Shown one piece after another: positions 17,804-26,797 of a DNA stretch of 64,000 nucleotides. The notes under the pieces are model-generated. The model had not been told where the DNA came from and searched no databases. It worked only from the letters and a program-made list of their open reading frames with translations. The stretch is taken from NCBI GenBank assembly GCA_942491735.1, contig CALOCN010000001.1, forward strand, positions 1-64,000, written 5' to 3'. Within the stretch, counting starts at the first letter, position 1; every line of letters begins with the position of its first letter. The position numbers and the translations under genes are program-made. The DNA is from CALOCN01 sp942491735. Its GTDB lineage: Bacteria; Eisenbacteria; RBG-16-71-46; JABDJR01.

Positions 17804-18493
17804 ATGATCAAGTTTTATCACGTCTCCAAGACGTACTCCGGCGGGGACCACGTCGCGCTCGCGGACGTGAACCTCACCATCGAGGACGGCGAGTTCGTCT
17901 ACCTGGTGGGCCCCAGCGGCGCCGGCAAGACCACCCTCATCAAGCTCGTCCACATGGAGGAGTTTCCCTCCGACGGCGAGGTGCTGGTGGCCGGGTTCAC
18001 CACGGCCAAGATCAACCGCAAGAAGATCCTCACCCTGCGTCGGCGGGTGGGTGTCGTGTACCAGGACTACCGGCTGCTCCAGGACCGCTCGGCGTTCGAG
18101 AACGTGGCCTTCCCGCTGCGGGTCTTCGGCGAACTCAACCAGGCCAAGCTCCACGACCGGGTGGACTTCGTGCTGGAGCAGGTGGGTCTGCTGCATCGTG
18201 CCGACGCGCTCCCCAGCGAGCTCTCGGGCGGTGAGCAGCAGCGCATCGCCCTCGCCCGCGCCGTGGTCAATCGCCCGTTCGTGCTGTTGGCCGACGAGCC
18301 GACCGCGAACCTGGATCCCCGGACCTCGGACGAGATCATCGAGATCATCCGCAAGATCAACGCCTCGGGAACCGCGGTCATTCTCGCCACCCACAAGATG
18401 GAGTTGGTCATCGACTCCGGTGAGCGCTACGTGCGCATGGACGGGGGCGAAATCGTCGAGGACTGGGTCGACCCGGTCAGGGGAGTCAGATGA
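17804..18493 (+). CDS. ftsE: Cell division ATP-binding protein FtsE
   Basis: The 229-residue ABC ATPase has Walker A GPSGAGKTT (about residues 36-44), signature LSGGEQQR (about 140), Walker B VLLADEPT and the H-loop ATHKME. It opens MIKFYHVSKTYSGG, typical of FtsE. FtsE powers conformational changes in FtsX that switch on cell-wall amidases at the division septum. It is the first gene of ftsE-ftsX-envC-like, and its TGA overlaps the ATG of ftsX (ATGA). A 233-bp gap to the divergent fumarase gene should hold the promoter. Confidence 0.95.
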   Translation: MIKFYHVSKTYSGGDHVALADVNLTIEDGEFVYLVGPSGAGKTTLIKLVHMEEFPSDGEVLVAGFTTAKINRKKILTLRRRVGVVYQDYRLLQDRSAFENVAFPLRVFGELNQAKLHDRVDFVLEQVGLLHRADALPSELSGGEQQRIALARAVVNRPFVLLADEPTANLDPRTSDEIIEIIRKINASGTAVILATHKMELVIDSGERYVRMDGGEIVEDWVDPVRGVR

Positions 18494-19365
18494 ACCCAAG
18501 GACGTTCCGCTACCTGGTCGCCGAAGGGATTCGCGGGATCTCGCGGCATCGCGCCCTCACCGTGACCGCGGTCATCACCATGACCGCGAGCCTGCTCGTG
18601 TTGGGCGCCTTCCTCATCACCTCGTACAACGTGCGGGAGGTTCTCGCCGACCTCGAGGGGCGCAAGGAAGTCATGGTGTTCCTCACCGAGGCGACCACCG
18701 CCGAGGATCGCCGGCTGTTCGAGGAACGCCTCGCCATGCACCCGGCGGTGGCGGGCCAGCAGTTCGTTTCCGCGGAGACCGCCTGGTCCGAGTTCACCGA
18801 CCAGATGGGCGTCGCGGATCTGGAGGACGTGGTGGGCGGGAACCCCCTTCCGGACGCGTACCACATTGTCCTGAAGCCCGAGAGCCGTGACGCGGCCACC
18901 ATCACCGGTCTGGCCGAGGAAGTACGGCACTGGGACGAGGTGGACGAGGTCATCACCGGGGGCGAGTGGGTGAGCCGGCTCGACAACTTCGCCCGCTCCA
19001 TTCTCATCTTCACCCTCGCGGTGGGGATCGCGGTGGCGCTGTCCATCGTGGTCATCGTGGCCAGTACGGTCCGTCTCACCGTGGTTGCCCGCTACGATCT
19101 CATCGACATCATGAAGTCGGTCGGGGCGAGCGAGGGGTTCATCCGCCTGCCGTTCCTCAGCGAAGGGGTCCTGCAGGCCCTGATCGCCGCGACGGTCGCC
19201 TTGGCACTGCTCCTGGGCGGCACGTTCTTCCTGGAACGTCACATCCAGGGCCTCGTGTTCCTTTCACCCTTGTGGTGCGCCGGCTTCATCGGCTTGTCGC
19301 TTTTCCTTGGATTCACGGGAAGCGCGTTGTCGGTGCGCCACGTCCTGCGTCAGGTGGGGCTGTGA
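18490..19365 (+). CDS. ftsX: Cell division permease-like protein FtsX
   Basis: The 291-residue protein has an N-terminal membrane segment (about 22-44), a periplasmic loop of about 125 residues (VREVLADLEGRKEVMVFLTEATT onward) and three further membrane segments in the C-terminal half. This is the FtsX topology. The intermembrane piece DLIDIMKSVGASEGFIRLPF matches the family. The periplasmic loop would bind the coiled-coil activator encoded next. Both junctions are 4-nt overlaps (ATGA with ftsE, GTGA with the next gene), so the three proteins are likely made in fixed ratio. Confidence 0.95.
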   Translation: MNPRTFRYLVAEGIRGISRHRALTVTAVITMTASLLVLGAFLITSYNVREVLADLEGRKEVMVFLTEATTAEDRRLFEERLAMHPAVAGQQFVSAETAWSEFTDQMGVADLEDVVGGNPLPDAYHIVLKPESRDAATITGLAEEVRHWDEVDEVITGGEWVSRLDNFARSILIFTLAVGIAVALSIVVIVASTVRLTVVARYDLIDIMKSVGASEGFIRLPFLSEGVLQALIAATVALALLLGGTFFLERHIQGLVFLSPLWCAGFIGLSLFLGFTGSALSVRHVLRQVGL

Positions 19366-20579
19366 CCGGCTCCGGTCTGCGCCTCTCCGGTCTCACCTTC
19401 ACCGCGGCGCTGATCCTGGGCGTGCTCTCGGTCACCGGTCCGGTATGGGTGGGCGCCCAGGAGTCCATCGACACCGAGATCGAGACGAACCGGCGTCAGT
19501 TGGACGAGCTCAAGCGGGAAGCCGAGGCGACCCGTCGCAAGGTGCGCGAGTTCCGGGCCAAGGAAGAAGGCGTGCTCGAGCGGCTCAACCAGGCCGAGCA
19601 GGCCATTGATGCCACCCGTGCCTACATGCGCAAGCTGGACTCCCGTGAAGCGGAGCTGGACGAGGAGATCCGCAACAACGAGGGTCGCCTCAACGTGGCC
19701 AAGTCGGTCCTGGGAGAGCGCCGTCAGGCCCTTCGCAAGCGGCTTCGTTTCACCTACATGTACGGCCGTGCCCGCAGCCTCGAGGTCATGTTCTCGGCCA
19801 ACTCGTTCCCGGATCTCATGCGACGTACCGCGTTCCTGGGGCGTATCCTGCGCCAGGACGAGGAGCTGGTCCACAAGGTGGAAGATCAGGAGACCGAGGT
19901 CAACGGCCGCCTGGCCACGCTGCATGACAAGCATCGGGAAGTGGATGCGCTCCAGGCCGAGAAGGAATCCGAGCAGGCCGAGTACGAGAAGCTCAAGGAG
20001 GAGCGGGCGCGGAGCCTGGCCAAGGTGCGGGGGGAGCGCGAGGCCAACGAGCGGTCGGTACGCGAGCTGGAGCGGGCGGCCCATGCCATGGAAGGCGTGC
20101 TGGCCGAGCTGGAACGTCAGCGTCAGGAACGGCGGCGTCAGCAGACCCACCCGGATCTCGACGAGCTGGATCGTCTGGACTTCTCCCGCAACAAGGGCCG
20201 GCTCCCCTGGCCGGCCACCGGCAAGATCATCACCCAGTTCGGGCGGCACGAGCATCCCAAGTACAAGACGGTCACCGTCTCCAACGGGGTCGACATCGCG
20301 GCCCGCATGGGATCCGGGGTCTTCTCGGTGGGTGACGGCGTGGTGGATCTGGTGCAGTGGCTCCCCGGCTACGGGCAAACGGTCATCCTCAACCACGGTC
20401 GCGGGTTCTACACGATCTACGGACATCTCTCCGCGGTGGCGGTGGCCGCGGGCGCGCGGGTGAACCCGGGCGACCGTCTGGGCGCGGTGGGGGACACCGG
20501 CAGCCTCAAGGGCGCCTGTCTGCATTTCGAGTTGCGCGAGGGGGGCGAGGCCCGCGATCCCATGAACTGGCTGCGGTAG
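19362..20579 (+). CDS. envC: EnvC-like amidase activator: coiled coil plus partly degenerate LytM domain
   Basis: The 405-residue product has a signal peptide (cleavage near VWVGAQES), a long coiled coil (about residues 35-265, rich in E, R and K) and a C-terminal M23/LytM domain. In M23 enzymes the zinc site is HxGxD, then HxH. Here the first motif is SNGVD (His replaced by Ser) and the second is CLHFELR (first His replaced by Cys), while YGHLS keeps its His. Loss of two ligands suggests an activator rather than a hydrolase, as in E. coli EnvC. The GTG at 19362 overlaps the ftsX stop (GTGA), which decides the start and ties it to FtsEX. Confidence 0.88.
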   Translation: MTGSGLRLSGLTFTAALILGVLSVTGPVWVGAQESIDTEIETNRRQLDELKREAEATRRKVREFRAKEEGVLERLNQAEQAIDATRAYMRKLDSREAELDEEIRNNEGRLNVAKSVLGERRQALRKRLRFTYMYGRARSLEVMFSANSFPDLMRRTAFLGRILRQDEELVHKVEDQETEVNGRLATLHDKHREVDALQAEKESEQAEYEKLKEERARSLAKVRGEREANERSVRELERAAHAMEGVLAELERQRQERRRQQTHPDLDELDRLDFSRNKGRLPWPATGKIITQFGRHEHPKYKTVTVSNGVDIAARMGSGVFSVGDGVVDLVQWLPGYGQTVILNHGRGFYTIYGHLSAVAVAAGARVNPGDRLGAVGDTGSLKGACLHFELREGGEARDPMNWLR

Positions 20580-20722
20580 TTCGCTCCTTTCTCAAGGCGT
20601 ACGTACCGTTACTCTTTGCGCGCGTATGGATGACGACTCTGGCTTTGGCTGAGGTCCTGAGGATGCTATGATTGGCGCTCCTCGTCCCTACCTGTATCCC
20701 CCGACCTCCCTGGAGGAGTTCT

Positions 20723-21421
20723 ATGGTTTCCGATCTTCCTGTGATCGGTAGGGGCATTTACGGCCTTTCCGAGGCGGCCCGACTCACTGGCGTTTCCGCT
20801 GGCCGCATTCGGCGGTGGACATCCGGGTATGACTACCCGGTGCGCGGAGGTCGCCTCCGGCGCTCTAGGCCCCTGATCGCCACTACCCTACCGCAGGTCC
20901 CCGGTGAGCCTGTTCTGGATTTTGCAGACCTCATCGAGGTGAGGTTCTTGAATGCATTCCGAGATCATGGGGTCAGCTGGAAGGCGATTCGAATCGCTGC
21001 CATGCGAGTTCGCGAGTACTTGAGTCGTCCTCATCCATTTTCCACCGACATATTCTATACAGATGGGAGGACCATTCTAGCGGACGTGTTGGGGGATGAT
21101 CCTCACGATCGGCAATTGCTTGATCTGGTAAAGACGCAGTATGCGTTCAGGCAGGTGGTTCGACCGTTCCTTCACAAGGGTCTGGAGTTCGAGGGGCACG
21201 AACCGAAGAGATGGTGGCCAATCGGAGGTCGGACGATCGTCATTGATCCCGAGCGCTCCTTTGGTGCGCCCATCGTGAGTCAATCGGGGGTACCGACCAA
21301 GGTCCTTGCGGACTCTTACAGGGTTGAAGGCAGCTACTCGATGGTCACGTGGCTCTACGGCACGAGCCGAAGCGCCATCAAGGCGGCTGTTGATTACGAG
21401 AGCCGGCTCGCGCAGGCGTGA
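20723..21421 (+). CDS. Putative antitoxin: MerR-like HTH protein paired with a PIN-like toxin
   Basis: The 232-residue protein opens with a helix-turn-helix: GIYGLSEAARLTGVSAGRIRRWTSGYDY is the MerR-type pattern. A region follows that predicts helices (DLIEVRFLNAFRDHGVSWKAIRIAA). The C-terminus (GAPIVSQSGVPTKVLADSYRVEGSY) resembles the DUF433-type segment of antitoxins. The ATG at 20723 follows GGAGGAG. The stop overlaps the next gene's GTG by 4 nt (GTGA), as in toxin-antitoxin pairs. The likely role is to repress the operon and neutralise the partner. Codon use here is less GC-biased than in flanking genes, consistent with transfer. Confidence 0.68.
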   Translation: MVSDLPVIGRGIYGLSEAARLTGVSAGRIRRWTSGYDYPVRGGRLRRSRPLIATTLPQVPGEPVLDFADLIEVRFLNAFRDHGVSWKAIRIAAMRVREYLSRPHPFSTDIFYTDGRTILADVLGDDPHDRQLLDLVKTQYAFRQVVRPFLHKGLEFEGHEPKRWWPIGGRTIVIDPERSFGAPIVSQSGVPTKVLADSYRVEGSYSMVTWLYGTSRSAIKAAVDYESRLAQA

Positions 21422-21819
21422 GGTTCTTCTTCGACAACTGTTTCCCAGCGCCCATAGTCGACGGTTTGCGTGTCTTGGGCGTGAAGCAAGGGTATGAGCT
21501 TGTTCACCTACGGGATCGATTCTCGGTGGAGACTCCTGACCCCGTGTGGATCGAGGCGCTGGGTCGGGAACAGGGGTGGGTCATCATCTCTGCAGACCCT
21601 CGGATCTCAAGGGGCAAGGCCGAGCAAAGAGCGTGGAAGGAAGCGGGCCTAACCGCGTTCTTCTTTCAAGGGTTTGCTGGCCTTGGCTACTGGAAGCAGG
21701 CCGAAGCTGCGGTTCACTGGTGGCCGCACATTCCGCTCAGGGCGAAGGCATGCAGAGTAGGGTCGGGGTTCTTGATCCCCAAGAAGGGGAAGGATTTCAG
21801 GCCGATATTTGAGCCATAG
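21418..21819 (+). CDS. Putative PIN-like toxin (DUF5615-like)
   Basis: The 133-residue protein begins MRFFFDNCFPAPIVDGLRVLG. The early aspartate, together with DRF, DPVWIEALGREQGWVIISADPRIS, matches the PIN-like fold of the DUF5615/VapC-type family, where acidic residues bind metal for RNA cleavage. The remainder (GLTAFFFQGFAGLGYWKQAEAAVHWWPHI) is hydrophobic and helical. The GTG start overlaps the antitoxin stop by 4 nt. Active RNase behaviour and target are not deducible from sequence. It could instead be a domesticated pair without toxicity. Confidence 0.65.
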   Translation: MRFFFDNCFPAPIVDGLRVLGVKQGYELVHLRDRFSVETPDPVWIEALGREQGWVIISADPRISRGKAEQRAWKEAGLTAFFFQGFAGLGYWKQAEAAVHWWPHIPLRAKACRVGSGFLIPKKGKDFRPIFEP

Positions 21820-21825
21820 AAGTCC

Positions 21826-22675
21826 ATGAGCACGCTCCCCGACTTCCTCATCATCGGCGCTACCAAGTGCGGCACCACCAGCCTGCACCGGTATCTCACT
21901 GACCACCCCCAGGTGTTCATCCATCCCACCAAGGAACTTCGTTTTTTTACCGCGGAGCATCATTGGGACCGGGGCGTGGACTGGTACCGGGAGCAGTTCG
22001 CGTCCGTGGGTTCGGCCAAGGCGATCGGTGAGGCCACCAACTCCTACACCCGATACCCGACCTACGAGGGGGTGCCCGAACGCATCCACGCCGTGCTCCC
22101 CAATGCCCGGTTGATCTACATGATTCGTCATCCCGTGGAACGCATGGCGTCGCACTACCGTCATCGCCTGGCCACCGGGATCGAGTGGCGCGACCCGGAT
22201 GGGGCGGTGTCCGAGGACCCGCGCTATGTCTCCACCGGTCTCTACGGGAGCCAGATCGATCGCTATCTGCGCTGCTTCCCGAGGGAACAGATCCTCTGTC
22301 TCCGCCTCGAGGACCTGAAAGCGAGCCCCGCCGACACCCTGGCCCAGGTGTGCCGGTTCCTGGACATCGATGCCTCCCCGCAACCGGAGTTCCCCCGACT
22401 CAACGTGACCGCGGATCGGGTGGTGGTGCCGGCGGTCCTGCGGAGTGCCTCGCGATGGAAACCGGCGCGCGGGCTGGTGAAGGCGGTGGCGCGACGGATT
22501 CGTCGCTCCCCCCTGGGGCGAGCGGTCGGGACGCGCGGACGCCGCGGTGTTTGCCCTGAGCCCGGCGAAAGAACGGGAGCTGGAAGCGCTCTTCGCCCAG
22601 GACCTGGCCCTGCTTTCGCGTCTGCTCGATGAACCGTTCCCGCGGTGGGAGACCCTGCCCGCCCCGGCTCCGTAG
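21826..22675 (+). CDS. Sulfotransferase family protein, frameshifted near its C-terminus
   Basis: The protein has the PAPS-dependent sulfotransferase motifs: FLIIGATKCGTTSLHRYL (5'-phosphosulfate loop) and IYMIRHPVERMASHYRH (3'-phosphate site), then YVSTGLYGSQIDRYL. Read without correction, the frame ends at 22632 in arginine- and proline-rich sequence unlike the family. Switching to the +1 frame from about 22520-22545 gives VFALSPAKERELEALFAQ, then LSRLLDEPFPRW, a normal sulfotransferase end, and a stop at 22673-22675. A one-base insertion (or two-base loss) is therefore likely, in the cell or in the read data. The substrate is unknown. The gene sits 6 bp after the PIN-like gene. Confidence 0.72.
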
Positions 22676-22694
22676 ATCCCAGTCGGGGGACGGA

Positions 22695-24959
22695 CTACTC
22701 CTCGCTCTCCCGCAGACGCCGCCGCACCTCTTCCAGGTTCACCTTGATGGACTCATTGGAGTTGAGCAGGCTGTCCAGGACCTCTTCCCGGGACCGCTCA
22801 TGGTCCTGCTTCCGGTTGGGATCCCCCTCCAGGAACGGCCACAGGCTGACCCGCACCCGCGGGGGAAGAATGCTCTCCAGATACTCCAGGGCCGTCCCGC
22901 GCAGGTGGGGGTCCTGGGTATGAAGACCCCGAAAGGCGATCTGGAGTGGGTCCCTGGGCAGTTCCAGCGAGAGCAGGGTGAAGACATGCTCCAGACTGCG
23001 GTCGGTGCGTTCCTTGAGGATCTCGTCCACGAACACCGACTCCTCGTCGTGGCTCTGATCCAGCAGCCGCTGGCTTCGCCAGACCCGACGGTCCACCTTG
23101 ACCTCGGTCAGTACCGCGTCATAGATCGCCTCGCGGGCGATCCCCAGGGACACCCCCTTGCTGTGGATGCGCGCCAGCCCGCGTCCGCACTGGAACCGCA
23201 CCTCGAAGCGCCGGTCGGACAGGCCGCGAAAGAGCGCGGCCGCCCCACGGGGATCGGGATGGTTGGCCAGCACTCTCGGGATGCGCCGGCGAATCGCGAA
23301 CTCCTCGTCCGGATCCACCAGGGCATCTTCCAGGTGACCGGTGATGCGGGGTAGCGCACCGGCCAGCACGCGCGAGGCGGTCTGGGACATCTCATCCCAG
23401 GCCAGCAGCCGGATCACGTGCGGCACCAACGCGGTGTCCAGGGTGCGCAGGGAGCGCAGCGTGCGATCCACTTCCTTGGGGTCGCCGGACCGGAGCGCCA
23501 TGATGGAACGCACCAGGGGGTCGGCAGGCACCGAGGCCGCGGCCGCTGCGTGCCCGGCGGCCGGGGAATCCTTGCTCCGCGCCGGGTCGGTTGTCCCGGC
23601 GGCAACGGCCGCGGTTCCCCCGGCGGTCTTGAGCACCGCGGTCAGGTCCACCCCGGCCAGGGTCTGCCACACGCCGCTCTCCTGGGAAACCCCCTCCAGG
23701 GTGTCGCTGTCCTCGGGCACGCTGTCCAGGAGCCGGGTCTCGAGTTCGGCGACATAGCCCCGTTGCAGGTTGCGGGCGCCCAGGATGCCCCGAATCGAGA
23801 GCGCCACCACCAGCCCGAGCATGGTCACCCGACTCGCTTCGTCGCCCACCAGGAGGAGGACATGGATCATCGCCGCCCCCACCGCGTCTCCCAGCCGGTC
23901 GAATCCGACGTCGATCAGGGTCTTGGTCGCGCGTTTGTCGCGACGTCCCACCGGGGTGTAGAGCAGCTCGTAGCCGGAGCGGTAGAGGGAGTTGCGCAGG
24001 ACCGAATCAGTGCCGCGCAGGGTGGTCGCGGCCGCGAGGCCCGGTACGAAGATGGATACCGAGGCCACCGCCGCGCTGAGCGCGGGAAGGATTCCCACCG
24101 ATGCGCCCAGCCCCAGCTTCTCCAGGAAGATCCGGCTCAGTCCGGACTGGACCAGGAACGCCAACAGGCTGACCACAGTGTAGAAGACGCCGAAGAAGCG
24201 CATCAGCGACTCGCCGCTTTCCAGGGCCGCGACCGCGGTGTCCTTGAAGACGTAGTCGATGAGGGTGGCGCTGATGGTTCCCAGACAGACCACCAGGGCA
24301 AGGCTGCGCAGGTAGCGGTGGCGCCTGAGCGTGGTGAGGGCCTCGGTCAGCCCGGCCTGCGATGACGACGTCCGGTGGAAATGGGACGCGTCGCCACGCC
24401 GCAGCACATAGATGAGGACGCCGGGGAGGAGTGAGAGCAAGGCAAGGATCGGGAACATGGTGCTGAGCGAGAAAGCGGCGCCCACGCGTTCGGCGAGGAG
24501 GCCCCCCAGGAGTCCGCCCAGGGTGGCGCCGGTGGCGATACGGCTCATCTGGCGTTTGGCGGTGCGGGGGTCGAACCGCTCGGTCACCGTGGCCCAGAAC
24601 CAGGAGACCAGCACCGAGTTCACCACGGTGATGTGGAGAAACAGGAGCCCGGTGGCGAGGCGGGGCTGGGTGGGGTACAGCCACCACTCGACCCCGTGCA
24701 GCACGGTGCCCAGGAGAAAAGCCGGGCCCACCACCCGCCAGGGGCCGGCCGAGGCCAGGAGCCGCCCCGCGCCGAACGCGGCGAGAATGGAGAGGATGGC
24801 GGCCACCATGACCGCGGTGGGGAGGTCGGTGATGTCGAATCCGGAGAGGAAGGCCGCGTCCCGGGTCGCCTTGCCCCCCACCTGGGCCGCAATCATGGAG
24901 CCGGCGCCGAGGGTGGCGGCGACGACGGCGCTGCGGTTCTGGGACGCGGTTGGATTCAA
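22695..24959 (-). CDS. MFS/nucleotide-transporter-like membrane protein fused to HEAT-like repeats
   Basis: The 754-residue protein starts with about 12 membrane segments (residues 10-410) of MFS/ADP-ATP-carrier-like type: GGKATRDAAFLSGFDITDLPTAVMV is the characteristic first-loop block. A proline- and alanine-rich linker follows (about 440-490). The C-terminal 260 residues are helical, with repeats such as LVPHVIRLLAWDEMSQTASRVLAG and DALVDPDEEFAIRRRIPRVLANHPDPRGAAAL, as in HEAT repeats. The substrate is unknown. The start is TTG with AGGGGAA upstream; an ATG 22 codons later (MIAAQ) is an alternative. It converges on the sulfotransferase gene. Confidence 0.8.
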   Translation of the reverse strand: MNPTASQNRSAVVAATLGAGSMIAAQVGGKATRDAAFLSGFDITDLPTAVMVAAILSILAAFGAGRLLASAGPWRVVGPAFLLGTVLHGVEWWLYPTQPRLATGLLFLHITVVNSVLVSWFWATVTERFDPRTAKRQMSRIATGATLGGLLGGLLAERVGAAFSLSTMFPILALLSLLPGVLIYVLRRGDASHFHRTSSSQAGLTEALTTLRRHRYLRSLALVVCLGTISATLIDYVFKDTAVAALESGESLMRFFGVFYTVVSLLAFLVQSGLSRIFLEKLGLGASVGILPALSAAVASVSIFVPGLAAATTLRGTDSVLRNSLYRSGYELLYTPVGRRDKRATKTLIDVGFDRLGDAVGAAMIHVLLLVGDEASRVTMLGLVVALSIRGILGARNLQRGYVAELETRLLDSVPEDSDTLEGVSQESGVWQTLAGVDLTAVLKTAGGTAAVAAGTTDPARSKDSPAAGHAAAAASVPADPLVRSIMALRSGDPKEVDRTLRSLRTLDTALVPHVIRLLAWDEMSQTASRVLAGALPRITGHLEDALVDPDEEFAIRRRIPRVLANHPDPRGAAALFRGLSDRRFEVRFQCGRGLARIHSKGVSLGIAREAIYDAVLTEVKVDRRVWRSQRLLDQSHDEESVFVDEILKERTDRSLEHVFTLLSLELPRDPLQIAFRGLHTQDPHLRGTALEYLESILPPRVRVSLWPFLEGDPNRKQDHERSREEVLDSLLNSNESIKVNLEEVRRRLRESEE

Positions 24960-25566
24960 GAGACGGTTCCCCTAGATGGATCGTGCGGGGGCACGCCCCC
25001 CGTTTCGGTTCAAGAGCCGGATCATACCGACAATGGGGGTTTCCGTCGGGGGGAGACCGTGTGGGATGCCTCTCGGCTTGGGCCTGGAGGCGAGGTTTCC
25101 CAGGAACTCGAGGGCACCTGGCCCAAGGATGCCAAGCAGAGCCACCCGGGATTCCCGCGGTGTGGCCGTGGCTGGGGGCCGCCCGCTGAAGGGGGGTCGA
25201 GAGCCTGGGCGCGGTGCTGCAGATGGCCGACCCCCCAACCCATAAAGGTGATCTGAAATGGACTCCCCCTGAACCCTGGGTGGCCGCCCTGACGACCGCC
25301 CTGATTGCACTGTTCGGCCTCGCCTACGTCGCGCAGGAGGACGGCCTGGCGTCGATGGGAATATGGAGTGGACCGAAAGCCATCCTGGGCAAGTAGCGCA
25401 CCCTCCATGACAAGTACGGTCATTCCCTACAGTGGGTAGATCGTAGTCGGGGGTGGCAGCACTTGGCGGAACCACTTGCGGTGTTGAGGGCCATTCGGTA
25501 GTGAGTTGCTTGACAGATCGACTACCATGAGAGTGGCATCGAGGAGGGCTTTATGGAGATTCTTCG
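24960..25566. other. Long intergenic stretch at the left edge of the accessory island
   Basis: About 600 bp separate the transporter from the first island gene. A short frame at 25214-25396 (60 codons, plus strand) contains a plausible membrane segment, WVAALTTALIALFGLAYVA, but has no ribosome binding site or known relative. A TTGACA at 25512 lacks a partner -10. I see no tRNA or attachment site. Confidence 0.4.
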
Positions 25567-26622
25567 TTGCGACACATCATCTTTGCTGGTTGCTTGGCAG
25601 TACTGTTAACAGCAAGCATTCTCGCTGGCGAGCCTCGGATAGAGCTATACGATCCCGACGTCGACTGTGCGGGAGCGTTGAGTCCCGACCCTGTGACGGA
25701 AATCTGGCTTAAGTGGTCAGGATATCCGGCCTATGGCCCTGACTGCAGGATCGTGGGGACAGTTCTGAGGAGTGAGGGCGGTCGACAAATCCTGAAGCGT
25801 GTGACCAGCGTGAGTTGCCCTGGCCTAGGAGCGGATAGCTGCATACCGGCTAACCACACGCAACTAAGGGTGCCCGGTAACTCGACTACCGGTTTGTATC
25901 GCGTGCGATTGACCGCGCAGTATGCAGACTCCGCTTCTTGCGTATCTTGCAGTGACAGATCCGTGTCGAACCCGTGTGCGAGTTTGCAAGGCTTGCCATC
26001 ACTGGGATTTCTCTGTCGGGAACTCACCTATCGATACGAGGGGGAGGACTACAAGAAATGGGAGTTCAAGACACCTGTTGATCCTAGAATCGGCCGCCCG
26101 CGTCTACTTGTGTGGTTTAACCCACTAGATTGCGGGCTTCCGGAGTGCAAAGAGGTTGTGTTTCTTCAACTTATTCAGCACACGGCCGAGCCGGATACGG
26201 GCGGCGTCATATTGGAGTCCTACGAAGATCTGCTTATTCCTAGCGCAACCGTCTTAGATGCCGAACTAGTAACTGACAAGTGGAGCGTCGATGCGCGCGC
26301 GCCGGACGAAGACCCATTCGTGAATGGCAATGACCAGTACCCGCAGGACCATGCGTGGCTAGAGCACGACTTTCCTTGGGTTCAAGGTAGTAACGTAGGC
26401 TTCTACTCCCAAGGTGTCTTTGTGGACACGGTGCGCGTAACATACTTCTCGGACCCGCCGCTCATCCGTGATCCCGCTGGCCTGGCTGCTCTACAGATGC
26501 CGAACATATGGGCTGGAATTCAAGCGAGGAAGTGGAACTTCAAGCTGTTTGCCTATTGCCTTGATGGGGAGGGACGAGGTCAGTGGCTCGGACAAGCGAA
26601 CTGGACGTGGATAATGGGATAA
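25567..26622 (+). CDS. Hypothetical secreted cysteine-containing protein
   Basis: The 351-residue protein begins with a signal peptide (LRHIIFAGCLAVLLTASILAG at the N-terminus, from a TTG start) and continues as a secreted, beta-rich chain with many cysteines, some paired (CVSCSD, CGLPEC). No known domain is recognised, and there is no C-terminal sorting domain. Codon use is much less GC-biased than in the housekeeping genes on either side, as in the two following genes, which suggests horizontal acquisition. No ATG exists near the signal sequence, so the TTG start is a best guess. A function cannot be assigned. Confidence 0.6.
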   Translation: MRHIIFAGCLAVLLTASILAGEPRIELYDPDVDCAGALSPDPVTEIWLKWSGYPAYGPDCRIVGTVLRSEGGRQILKRVTSVSCPGLGADSCIPANHTQLRVPGNSTTGLYRVRLTAQYADSASCVSCSDRSVSNPCASLQGLPSLGFLCRELTYRYEGEDYKKWEFKTPVDPRIGRPRLLVWFNPLDCGLPECKEVVFLQLIQHTAEPDTGGVILESYEDLLIPSATVLDAELVTDKWSVDARAPDEDPFVNGNDQYPQDHAWLEHDFPWVQGSNVGFYSQGVFVDTVRVTYFSDPPLIRDPAGLAALQMPNIWAGIQARKWNFKLFAYCLDGEGRGQWLGQANWTWIMG

Positions 26623-26797
26623 TGGAGCGACTATCAAGCGGTTCATACCTTAGAGCGATCGAGCCCCCTCAGGTCTCTGCTGATCTGTCGGATACAACTT
26701 TGGCAAAAGCGGCCGTCGCTGCATGGATCGCAAATCCAAACTTGAGCAGGACGTTCTCACTCCCACCTGTAGGCGGCAAGAAAGAGGAGAGCATCCC

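Noticed and set aside
25214..25396. Small membrane protein
   Set aside because: It has a plausible membrane segment but no ribosome binding site, conserved motif or neighbour context. Too short to support.
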